A DNA stretch of 8,180 bases from Planctomycetota bacterium (GCA_018334735.1 JAGXLK010000085.1:1-8180), one strand, 5' to 3'; counted from the first letter of the stretch, positions 1 through 6,419 are shown. The notes: generated from the letters alone by a model not told the origin. A program made the numbers and translations.

Positions 1-52
1 TGAACCCGTAAACGATACAAAAAATAATGGCCGTTAGAATTTGGGGGTCCAT
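1..52 (-). CDS. Partial N-terminus of a probable integral membrane protein (runs off left edge)
   Basis: The ATG at 52-50 on the minus strand opens a frame with no stop up to the window edge, giving only 17 residues: MDPQILTAIIFCIVYGF. This reads as the start of a first transmembrane helix. It resembles the opening of ArsB/NhaD/SLC13-type permeases, but that is a loose impression from a very short stretch. An in-frame TGA lies 15 bases upstream, so the ATG is the first available standard start. The ribosome site is weak (GAGAA about 9 bases before the ATG). A good minus-strand promoter at 109-137 would begin transcription near 102 and give a leader of about 50 bases. A second open minus-strand frame (140 to 1, 46 codons, also hydrophobic) overlaps it, but its start codon lies upstream of that promoter's -35 box. 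Only one of the two can be the main product. Confidence 0.4.
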   Translation of the reverse strand, partial: MDPQILTAIIFCIVYGF

Positions 53-108
53 AAGCAGAAATTCTCAGCATAAAAATCAGCAAACCAACATACGACACAA
101 GGACTGAG

Positions 109-137
109 AGTGTAGCAGTAACCTGGCAATCCGTCAA
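109..137 (-). promoter_or_regulatory. Sigma70-type promoter with extended -10, minus strand
   Basis: Read on the minus strand: TTGACG (137-132, five of six consensus bases), a 17-base spacer, then TACACT (114-109, four of six). TG one base before the -10 hexamer makes it an extended -10. It points at the partial membrane-protein gene leaving the left edge. Confidence 0.5.
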
Positions 138-148
138 CATCAGCCCTC

Positions 149-161
149 TGCAAAGCTTGCA
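149..161. repeat. Short inverted repeat between divergent promoters (operator candidate)
   Basis: TGCAA-AGC-TTGCA is a pair of perfect 5-base arms around 3 bases. It lies between the minus-strand -35 (132-137) and the plus-strand -35 (200-205), where a regulator could act on both. The arms are short and could arise by chance. Confidence 0.25.
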
Positions 162-199
162 ATAAAAATGCTCAAGGTCACTTTCTTACGCCCTTTTCC

Positions 200-228
200 T
201 TGGAAATCCTTCCGCTAAATGGTACAAT
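200..228 (+). promoter_or_regulatory. Sigma70-type promoter with extended -10 for the gene at 332
   Basis: TTGGAA (200-205, four of six), a 17-base spacer, then TACAAT (223-228, five of six). TG sits one base before the -10 hexamer. Transcription would start near 235, leaving a leader of about 97 bases before the GTG at 332. The rest of 1-331 holds only this promoter, its divergent partner and the small inverted repeat. Confidence 0.55.
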
Positions 229-331
229 TTGTTTTCCGGCAAGCGGGTGATAAGCATGTTGGCAAAAGGGCAAGACCTGTGAAAGCAACGTTCAACGAGC
301 TTCTCTTCCGCTGACTAACTGGAGGGATTCC

Positions 332-784
332 GTGAGCGAACCTACACTCATCGATTTGACCACTATTCCCGATACGTTGTTGGAACTGGGAGGGCCATTA
401 CTTCTGGCCGTAGCGGGTTTGAGCGTGCTCTTCCTCTATGTTGCCTTCGTCGGCGTCATAATGTGGTTTGCTGCCACCGTCGCCGACGCGGAAAAAGCCA
501 CTCTCGGCCGGTCAGTCAGCGCTGCCCTTTTCTCAGGTATCCTGGCAACAATCGGTGGGATTCTCGGCCTGATGCTTCCCGGAGGAGGCAGGGAGGCAGG
601 AGTAATATTAGCAATGATCGCAGCCATGATCGGCATCAAAATGATCTTTGCTACCGGGTTAAGAAAGGCCCTCATCATATGGATTCTGAATCTCTGCGCC
701 TCATCAGTGCTCTTTTTTGCGTTCTACGCAGTTTTCGCGGTAGTGCAGCAAATAGCTGCCCAAAGCAGCCAGACTGCCGGATAA
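332..784 (+). CDS. Small four-helix membrane protein, unknown function
   Basis: 150 residues from a GTG start with a strong ribosome site, GGAGGG at 321-326, five bases upstream. After a short acidic N-terminus the chain is almost wholly hydrophobic. Likely membrane segments are roughly residues 20-48, 64-84, 88-107 and 112-140. They are joined by short loops: a charged loop DAEKATLGR near 52-60, a Gly-rich turn PGGGRE near 83-88, and a basic GLRK near 109-112. There is no signal-peptidase site and no catalytic motif I can name. The family is not recognised. The fold could be a small inner-membrane accessory subunit, but nothing in the sequence gives its job. The gene has its own promoter and converges on the TPR/receiver/PAS gene, whose stop lies only 21 bases away. 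Coding status is well supported by the ribosome site, composition and promoter. Confidence 0.8.
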   Translation: MSEPTLIDLTTIPDTLLELGGPLLLAVAGLSVLFLYVAFVGVIMWFAATVADAEKATLGRSVSAALFSGILATIGGILGLMLPGGGREAGVILAMIAAMIGIKMIFATGLRKALIIWILNLCASSVLFFAFYAVFAVVQQIAAQSSQTAG

Positions 785-802
785 ACCATCTATCCCGGGG
801 CA
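775..802. terminator. Imperfect hairpin between convergent gene ends
   Basis: TGCC-GGATA (775-783) can pair with TATCC-GGCA (791-795 and 799-802) around a 7-base loop, with CGG bulged out. It spans the end of the membrane-protein gene and the 21-base gap to the opposing stop. A second small hairpin, GCTGC/GCAGC, lies just inside the gene at 755-769. Neither is followed by a good T-run on either strand, so intrinsic termination is only possible. Confidence 0.3.
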
Positions 803-805
803 AAC

Positions 806-2779
806 TCACTCCTGTATAATTTGCAGGATTTGTTCCAGCTTCTGCTGAGCAGTATTCTCGCGCCATATTCCACACAGCCCCTCGATCTCGCCCGGTCCTT
901 TTCCTACAATCGGTGTCAGAGAAATCTGGCCCCGGCATTCATTCGAATTATTGTCCTGGAGCGCGAGCTCTTCGGATTCCACATTTTCACCCGCTTTTAA
1001 CACCCGCTCCTTAAGCTCTTCCCATTTCTCGCCCATTTCGCCGCTTAAAATATCCGCGAAATTAAACCCATCTTTGCCCTTACCGGTCAGATCTCTTCCT
1101 GATTGACTCAAGTATTTAACCATACCCTCCTGATCCAGTTCGAAGGCAATCCCTCCCGCGAACTCTTCCAACTCCCGGAAAAGGCCTGCGCTGTCGGATG
1201 CCCCGGCCATTTTTTTCTCACTCACATCAACGAAAAGTCCTACCACATTCCCCCCGTTTTCTTCTTCACCTGTCGCCAGCATATAGCAGGCATACCATCG
1301 GCTATCAATCATCTTTTCGGTCACCATCTCAGCCCCAGATCCCAGCGCGCGCCGGGACCAATCCTGCCAATCGCGGTAGAAATCTTCCGGCATCACATCT
1401 TCAGCGGTTTGACCAACAAGATCCTCATCCGGGACGCCGACAAGCTCACCAAATGCCTTATTGGCGTATAACAGTTCCCCTTCCCCATCCGTCGAAACCA
1501 GGGGAGTTTCAATCTCCTGTAAACCCGTAGCGAGTACTGACTCACCGGCTCCGGCTCGGCCTTCTCCTTCCTGTGCCAGATCTCCTGCATCCAGGTCCGT
1601 CAACAAATGGAGATATTCGCTTCCCTCTTCTTCTTTAACAGGAAAGGTCTGGACGAGGTAACGTTTCTCCAGCTCCGTGGAGTAACTCCGCCGCGTAGCC
1701 GGTTCTCCGGTGCTGAAAGCTTCTTGCAGCGGGAAAAAAGGTTCCTCACCATCTTCTCCACCGAACAAATCCTCGCACGCTTCGTCGACTAGCCGATCTC
1801 GGGTTACCCTCAATTCATCGGCACCGGCCAGATTGATATCAACCACTTTCCCTTCATGATTTGTGAGTAAGATGGGCTGTGCAATCGTATCGAGATACTT
1901 CCGACGCCCTCCCTTGGCAACGTCGGTCATCTCTGTCTCGACTTCCTCTTGAAGGGCGTAGCTTTGCTCGAACTTTTGTTCAATAACAAAAGGCATCACA
2001 CTGAAATAACCGGGGGCCTTAATCATACAATAGTCGGCCCCGGCCTGAATGACCTCTCGCGCCATCTCGCCATCCCAATCCTCAGTCAAAACAATGACGG
2101 GAATATGTGGCTGTCTCAGCTTCATAAAATCCAGAAGGTTTTTTGCGTCATGGGGCGAAGTATCCCAGTCCATTATAGCGACGTCGAATATTCCCATATT
2201 CAAAATCGTTCGGGAGGCAGATTCGGCGAAGGGGGTTTCAACAATTTCAACATTTTTCATGTAATTGCGTAGCTGTTGAGTAATCCCCTCCCGGTCACTT
2301 GCTTTGTCCTCAATGAGCATAACACGGACCCGTTTGCCGAGGTCGATTTTGTCCTCAGGGGCAACCGGTTTTTCTTCAGCTGCTTTTTTAGCGGCTTTCT
2401 TTTTTTCGGCTCCTTTTCTTTTACGCGCCGTCGTTTGCTCTTTTGTGGACGTCACAGACATTTCTTTTGCCGCATCCGGGGCGGTTTTTGTTTCACTTTC
2501 GTCACTGCCTGTCTCACCAGCCGATGCTTTTTCTGTTATAGCGAGCTTTTTCAATGCTTTATTTGCACGGGGATGGCCGAGTCTTTTCGCTTCTTGTAAA
2601 GCGTCACGGGCCTCTTCGAACTTTTCAGATCGAGCGCAGCAGACACCGAGTCCAAACCACCCACGGGGATCTTCGCTGGCATATTCCACGGCTTCCAGGA
2701 ATTTTTCGGCAGCCGCATCATTATCGCCCTGGCGGGCAAGTTTTGTCGCCGCAGAAAGAATACTTTTTATGTCTTCCAT
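806..2779 (-). CDS. TPR - receiver - multi-PAS signalling protein without a kinase domain
   Basis: 657 residues from the ATG at 2779. AGGAG lies six bases upstream of it, a better fit than the GTG one codon earlier, which would leave only three bases. Order: two TPR-like helical repeats (about 5-80, with a Cys-Cys pair near 47-48); a low-complexity Lys/Ala/Glu linker (about 81-148); a receiver domain (about 150-268); then three PAS-like segments (about 291-395, 414-525 and 530-645). The receiver keeps the key residues: acidic pair E157/D158, phosphoacceptor D204 in MDWD, T232 and K254. The MP and G that usually follow the aspartate are replaced (DWDTSPHDAKNLL). The middle PAS is the clearest, ending in a typical GLFVDVSEKK strand. 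The chain stops at a short helix (QQKLEQILQIIQE), where a HisKA/HATPase pair would normally follow. No output domain is present. It is probably a cytoplasmic sensor or scaffold, with no signal peptide or membrane helix. It lies 70 bases downstream of its paralogue and is probably co-transcribed with it. Confidence 0.85.
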   Translation of the reverse strand: MEDIKSILSAATKLARQGDNDAAAEKFLEAVEYASEDPRGWFGLGVCCARSEKFEEARDALQEAKRLGHPRANKALKKLAITEKASAGETGSDESETKTAPDAAKEMSVTSTKEQTTARKRKGAEKKKAAKKAAEEKPVAPEDKIDLGKRVRVMLIEDKASDREGITQQLRNYMKNVEIVETPFAESASRTILNMGIFDVAIMDWDTSPHDAKNLLDFMKLRQPHIPVIVLTEDWDGEMAREVIQAGADYCMIKAPGYFSVMPFVIEQKFEQSYALQEEVETEMTDVAKGGRRKYLDTIAQPILLTNHEGKVVDINLAGADELRVTRDRLVDEACEDLFGGEDGEEPFFPLQEAFSTGEPATRRSYSTELEKRYLVQTFPVKEEEGSEYLHLLTDLDAGDLAQEGEGRAGAGESVLATGLQEIETPLVSTDGEGELLYANKAFGELVGVPDEDLVGQTAEDVMPEDFYRDWQDWSRRALGSGAEMVTEKMIDSRWYACYMLATGEEENGGNVVGLFVDVSEKKMAGASDSAGLFRELEEFAGGIAFELDQEGMVKYLSQSGRDLTGKGKDGFNFADILSGEMGEKWEELKERVLKAGENVESEELALQDNNSNECRGQISLTPIVGKGPGEIEGLCGIWRENTAQQKLEQILQIIQE

Positions 2780-2849
2780 CACACGCTCCTGACTTTCTCT
2801 GCTTTACAATTTGGGTCGGGGCGCTCGTGCAACATACGCCCTATGGGAT

Positions 2850-3689
2850 TTACAATTCCATGAAATCATCGTCATCCCCAGTGCCAAATCGTTGCTCATA
2901 ACACTGTTCGATAATAAAAGGTATTGTTTGCTCATAACCCGAGGCCTTGATTAGACAATAGTCCGCTCCGCCTCGGATCACTTGCTGAACTATCTGGTGA
3001 TTCCAGGATTGGCTTAAAACAATGAGAATAGTATCCGGTTTCTTAAGGGAAAGAAAATCAACCAGATTTTTGGCACTGTTAGGATTCTGATCCCAGTCCA
3101 GAATAGCCACGTCGAATTGCCCCACCCCAACGATAGTTGCCCAGCCTGAGTCACGAAGCGTTCCCTCTAAGATCTCCACGTTTTCCATCCATTCGCCGAT
3201 AGCTTCTTCCAGAGCTTCCTTATCACGCTCTTTCTTCACAACAAGCATAATTGAAAGTTTTTCCTCGAGCTGGACCTTACCTTCTTTGGTTTCGGTTTCG
3301 GCTCCGCCCTGCTCCTGCTTCTTTGATTTTGCCGCTTTCTTTGCCCCAACCGCCGAAGCTCCTTCTGAGCTTTTTTTCTCTCCCTGGTCCGAGACCTGGG
3401 CCTTTTGCTGAGCCGTAGCGGCACCAGACTCTTTCTCCCCACGTCTTTTCTCAACCCGATTCAAAGCTTTATCAGCTTTCGGATGACCCAATTCTTTCGC
3501 CTGTAACAAAGCGTCCTCAGCCTCATCAAAACTTCCGGCGGCCAGACAGCACGTGCCGAGACCATACCAGGCTTTCTCGTTGTCACTCGCCAATTCGACC
3601 ACTTCCAGGAAAGCTTCCGCCGCCTTCTCGTAATCCTTATTCCGAACCAGGTTGGCCGCTTTCTTCATTTTTTCCGTGACTTTGTTCAT
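2850..3689 (-). CDS. TPR - degenerate receiver (pseudoreceiver) protein
   Basis: 279 residues from the ATG at 3689, with GGAG nine bases upstream; homology to the downstream paralogue also begins there. The open frame extends further up to a TTG near 3824, but that start has no ribosome site. Two TPR-like repeats (about 4-78) match the neighbour's at about half of positions by hand count, including the Cys-Cys pair (47-48). A Lys/Gln/Glu-rich linker (about 79-142) leads to a receiver-like domain (about 144-265). Phosphoacceptor D198, S226 (Thr position) and K248 are kept. The acidic pair that binds Mg2+ is replaced by V151/K152, so normal phosphorylation is doubtful. The protein ends in an acidic tail (GDDDDFMEL) with no output domain. 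It is likely a scaffold or decoy partner of the neighbouring protein, and first gene of a two-gene unit. The function is inferred; the domain calls are firm. Confidence 0.85.
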   Translation of the reverse strand: MNKVTEKMKKAANLVRNKDYEKAAEAFLEVVELASDNEKAWYGLGTCCLAAGSFDEAEDALLQAKELGHPKADKALNRVEKRRGEKESGAATAQQKAQVSDQGEKKSSEGASAVGAKKAAKSKKQEQGGAETETKEGKVQLEEKLSIMLVVKKERDKEALEEAIGEWMENVEILEGTLRDSGWATIVGVGQFDVAILDWDQNPNSAKNLVDFLSLKKPDTILIVLSQSWNHQIVQQVIRGGADYCLIKASGYEQTIPFIIEQCYEQRFGTGDDDDFMEL

Positions 3690-3795
3690 CCCAGCCTGCT
3701 CCAATACATCCTTATTCTCGCACAGGGCAATACCGCTCTGCGCCCGCACTACAAATTCACATTTATCATTTCCCACGTTCCTATCAGGCCTATAT

Positions 3796-3824
3796 ATCGT
3801 AGTAATTCCGAGCGCCGACTGCAA
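3796..3824 (-). promoter_or_regulatory. Possible promoter for the TPR-receiver unit
   Basis: On the minus strand, TTGCAG (3824-3819) and TACGAT (3801-3796) are separated by 17 bases, each with about four consensus matches. A transcript would start near 3790 with a leader of about 100 bases to the ATG at 3689. It lies back to back with the exporter promoter at 3860-3887. Confidence 0.35.
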
Positions 3825-3859
3825 ATAGCATCAGGCTCCTTATTCCAGTTTTTGTTGAA

Positions 3860-3887
3860 TTGACACCGGGAAGGTTTCGTTTAAAAT
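3860..3887 (+). promoter_or_regulatory. Strong sigma70-type promoter for the ABC exporter
   Basis: TTGACA (3860-3865, full consensus), a 16-base spacer, then TAAAAT (3882-3887, five of six). It is followed by the ribosome site AAGGAG at 3915-3920 and the GTG start at 3930, so the leader is only about 35 bases. This is the best-matching promoter in the window. Confidence 0.65.
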
Positions 3888-3929
3888 TACCAAAGAGAAA
3901 CTTCAATTCCCCGTAAGGAGTTCCCCGGC

Positions 3930-5762
3930 GTGAGCCCACCCCACCGCCACAGCCGTCGACTTGAGCCAGAAACCGATAAAACAAAATGGGAGCTGGTAAA
4001 GTCCTCAGTACGCCTCTTCTCCTATCTCAAGCCCTACTGGCACGTAGCGATATTGCTCCTTTTGAGCAGTTTCGTTGCCATTGGCCTGAGCCTTGCGCGT
4101 CCTATGCTGATCGGTTTTTTGCTGGATATGGCGATTGTAGCCAAAAGCATTTTTGCACTTAAAATCCTGTGTCTGGTCATACTCGCTATAATGCTGGGCA
4201 CTGCTATCTTATCGTTCATCAATTCTTATTTCGGCCACAAAGTCGGCCATCAGGTTGTACTTGACGTTCGCAATGATCTCTACTCTCATCTTCAGTCCCT
4301 CTCTGTGCGTTTTTACGAAAACCGCCCCACCGGAGAGATTATGTCCCGCGTCGTTAACGATTCCGAATCGGTCGAACAACTCATTGTCCACAGCATTCAA
4401 CGTCTACTGGAAGCCTTTTTGACATTGATGCTAATCGCAGTGTACATGTTTGTGGTCAATTGGCGACTCGCGATTCTGGCCCTTATCCCGATTCCTCTCA
4501 TCATAGTACAAATCTCTTACTATTCGCCTCGTTTCCGTAAAATCTTCAGAAATGTACGAGAAGCCATCGCTGACCTTAATACGTTTCTCCAGGAACGAGT
4601 TTCGGGAGTGCGTATCGTTAAAGCCTCAGCGAATGAAGCCGAAGAAGCCGACAGTTTCCGAGAAGTCACGCGCGAATGCTACGAAGCGTTCATGCGCGCG
4701 GTTTTCAACTTTTCAATGTTCCGCCCCCTCATGATGCTCCTTATGGGAAGCGGCACTTTGCTGGTAACGTATTTCGGCGGCAAAATGGCTATCCAGAGCA
4801 TAGATAACCCCGATTTCCCCCACGCTTTGACCATCGGTGCGCTTGTCGCCTTCATTATGTACACGCGCCGATTCTACGGACCAATTCGGGAACTCGGACG
4901 GCTTTTCGGGCATTCCCTGCCGCGATCGCTTGCTGCCGCAGATCGAATTTTTGAGTTTCTCGATGAAGATGAAAAACTCTCCATCCCGCCTGAACCATAT
5001 GAACCCGAAACTATCGGAGGTGCGATCGAATTTAAGAACGTAAATTTCAGCTACAACGAAGAAAAAATCCTGCGTCGTATAAACCTTCGTATTGAAAGCG
5101 GTGAAACGATCGCTCTCGTCGGGCCCAGCGGTGTCGGTAAAACAACGCTCGTCGACCTGATATCGCGCTTTTACGATCCTGAGGATGGCATGGTCCTGGT
5201 TGATGAACGCAATGTCCGTGAGTACGAACCCAGTGCATTACGTCAGCACATCGGGACGGTTCAACAGGAACCATTTCTGTTCAATTGCTCGGTGCGAGAC
5301 AATATCTCTTACGGCGTTAACGATATCGACAAAAACCGAATCAAAGCCGTCGCGGAGGAAGCTGGCGCCGCAGAATTCATTGAAGAATTGCCCGACAGAT
5401 ACGATACCATCGTCGGTGAAAGAGGTGTAAAACTCTCTGTCGGTCAGAAACAACGTATATCTATCGCCCGCGCTCTCCTGCGCAACCCCGCGATATTGGT
5501 CCTCGACGAAGCAACCTCTTCTGTCGATACACCCACGGAACAAATTATTCAAGAGGCTCTCGAACGGGTCGCCAAAAATCGCACAACTATTATTATCGCA
5601 CACCGTCTCAGCACAACCACCTTCGCGGACCGTATTGTCGTGCTTGAAGGTGGCAAAATTATCGAAACGGGTAAGCCTGAAAATCTGCTGCAAAAAGGCG
5701 GCCAATATGCAAGTCTCTGGGATATGCAAAATATCGATTTGCTCCCCGGCGAAAACTCCTGA
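3930..5762 (+). CDS. ABC-type half exporter, MsbA-like (lipid/multidrug family)
   Basis: 610 residues, the usual length for a fused membrane plus ATPase half exporter that works as a homodimer in the inner membrane. The GTG start has AAGGAG nine bases upstream. The membrane part (about 30-325) has six predicted helices, near 38-64, 76-98, 158-176, 178-196, 262-282 and 299-315. The nucleotide-binding part (about 365-605) has Walker A GPSGVGKTT (398-406), Q-loop TVQQEP (443-448), signature LSVGQ (502-506), Walker B ILVLDE with catalytic E527, D-loop SSVD (530-533) and switch H558. The signature has Val in place of the first Gly of LSGGQ; the rest is intact, so an active ATPase is expected. MsbA flips lipid A-core across the inner membrane, and the nearby WaaG-like gene fits that role. 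Drug or other lipid export cannot be excluded from sequence. It has its own promoter and is followed on the plus strand by no same-strand gene until 6552. Confidence 0.93.
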   Translation: MSPPHRHSRRLEPETDKTKWELVKSSVRLFSYLKPYWHVAILLLLSSFVAIGLSLARPMLIGFLLDMAIVAKSIFALKILCLVILAIMLGTAILSFINSYFGHKVGHQVVLDVRNDLYSHLQSLSVRFYENRPTGEIMSRVVNDSESVEQLIVHSIQRLLEAFLTLMLIAVYMFVVNWRLAILALIPIPLIIVQISYYSPRFRKIFRNVREAIADLNTFLQERVSGVRIVKASANEAEEADSFREVTRECYEAFMRAVFNFSMFRPLMMLLMGSGTLLVTYFGGKMAIQSIDNPDFPHALTIGALVAFIMYTRRFYGPIRELGRLFGHSLPRSLAAADRIFEFLDEDEKLSIPPEPYEPETIGGAIEFKNVNFSYNEEKILRRINLRIESGETIALVGPSGVGKTTLVDLISRFYDPEDGMVLVDERNVREYEPSALRQHIGTVQQEPFLFNCSVRDNISYGVNDIDKNRIKAVAEEAGAAEFIEELPDRYDTIVGERGVKLSVGQKQRISIARALLRNPAILVLDEATSSVDTPTEQIIQEALERVAKNRTTIIIAHRLSTTTFADRIVVLEGGKIIETGKPENLLQKGGQYASLWDMQNIDLLPGENS

Positions 5763-5763
5763 T

Positions 5764-5782
5764 AAAAACCCGGTGCCACCGG
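5764..5782 (-). terminator. Short intrinsic terminator for the cupin-like lipoprotein gene
   Basis: Read on the minus strand: CCGGT-GGC-ACCGG, then G and TTTTT (5768-5764). The stem is only five base pairs but all strong except one, and the T-run is well placed. It lies about 80 bases past the lipoprotein stop and directly abuts the exporter's stop codon, separating the two convergent genes. On the plus strand no T-run follows, so it should work in one direction only. Confidence 0.5.
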
Positions 5783-5859
5783 TCCGATATCCGCTGCCAG
5801 CTAATCCGAATAATAGGTCGGTCCCTGCAAAACACCGCAACCACACCATAGAATAACAT

Positions 5860-6339
5860 TCAGTCCTTCACGAGCACGCTATCCTTACCCTCATACGGCG
5901 GCGAAAAAACCATTAATAGTGCCGTCTCTTTCTCGGTGTTGTGCGGCATAATCTTGTATGCGTGAAGCCGCGGGATTGTCACAGCAGAAAGCCGTTTCAC
6001 AAAATACCTGTCGCCCTCCACTTCCACAATTGCCCCCCCGCGAACACAAAACAAAGTCAAATCGTGACGGCGGTGGAAACGCGGTTTCAATTCAGCATCA
6101 GGGGCAATCAGAAGCACGTGCACACTCTGTCCGTCCGTTCGCTCCCGCGCCCCCATCCATGCTGACTCGCCCTCTTCCAGATTAAGATCCGCCAGCATCT
6201 CTTCTGCATCAAAAAAAGTGTTTCGCGGGAAACGAGACGCCCTCATTTTATCCCGTGCACTGCGACATCCCGTCAACGGGACAGCAAAAATACAAATTGC
6301 AAGAACAAGGGACATTCTATTTTTGGTTAGTCTCAGCAC
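5860..6339 (-). CDS. Cupin-like lipoprotein, envelope-associated
   Basis: 159 residues from a GTG at 6339. TGGAG lies seven bases upstream, and the start gives a basic N-region (R3, K6, R8) followed by a hydrophobic core and the lipobox LTGC with C25. A later ATG (residue 9) would lose the basic residues; the open frame upstream to 6447 lacks a signal sequence at its N-terminus. The mature part (about 75-145) looks like a single cupin beta-barrel. It has H89 and H92 in FHRRHD, a Gly-rich turn RGGAIVEVEGDRY (about 100-112), then IPRLHAY with P123 and H126. The usual Glu of cupin motif 1 is not evident, so metal binding through three His is only possible. Signal peptidase II processing and membrane anchoring are expected. 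The role could be sensing, binding or an enzyme; the sequence does not decide. It is transcribed alone, divergent from the glycosyltransferase and convergent with the exporter. Confidence 0.75.
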   Translation of the reverse strand: MLRLTKNRMSLVLAICIFAVPLTGCRSARDKMRASRFPRNTFFDAEEMLADLNLEEGESAWMGARERTDGQSVHVLLIAPDAELKPRFHRRHDLTLFCVRGGAIVEVEGDRYFVKRLSAVTIPRLHAYKIMPHNTEKETALLMVFSPPYEGKDSVLVKD

Positions 6340-6367
6340 TTTTTCACTCCACACCACGCCAAAATCG

Positions 6368-6381
6368 GACAATTCATTGTC
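6368..6381. promoter_or_regulatory. Palindrome in the lipoprotein leader (operator candidate)
   Basis: GACAAT-TC-ATTGTC is a perfect 6-base inverted repeat with a 2-base centre. It starts nine bases downstream of the minus-strand -10 box, so it covers roughly +3 to +17 of the expected transcript. This is a classic repressor position. The spacing is too tight for a useful RNA hairpin, which favours a protein-binding site. Confidence 0.4.
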
Positions 6382-6390
6382 ACCCAGCGC

Positions 6391-6419
6391 AATATACAAT
6401 CCGAAGCCTTTTTTTGCAA
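6391..6419 (-). promoter_or_regulatory. Sigma70-type promoter for the lipoprotein gene
   Basis: On the minus strand, TTGCAA (6419-6414, four of six) and TATATT (6396-6391, five of six) are separated by exactly 17 bases. Transcription would start near 6384, with a leader of about 45 bases before the GTG at 6339. Confidence 0.55.

Noticed and set aside
256..282. Eight-codon leader frame upstream of the membrane-protein gene at 332
   Set aside because: The ribosome site is poor and the peptide shows no run of regulatory codons, so I see no case for an attenuator.
2330..2480. Low-complexity stretch as a possible DNA repeat
   Set aside because: It encodes the charged linker of the signalling protein; there are no regular repeat units of CRISPR or tandem-repeat type.
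2304..2792. 162-codon plus-strand open frame opposite the TPR/linker region
   Set aside because: Its Ser/Ala/Phe-rich composition is the mirror of the Lys/Ala/Glu linker on the coding strand.
3690..3824. Longer start for the short TPR-receiver protein at a TTG near 3824
   Set aside because: No ribosome site there; the paralogue alignment and GGAG nine bases before the ATG at 3689 support the later start.
5238..5849. 203-codon minus-strand open frame opposite the exporter ATPase region
   Set aside because: It lies opposite highly conserved ABC motifs, has no ribosome site or recognisable domain, and is explained by codon bias of the real gene.
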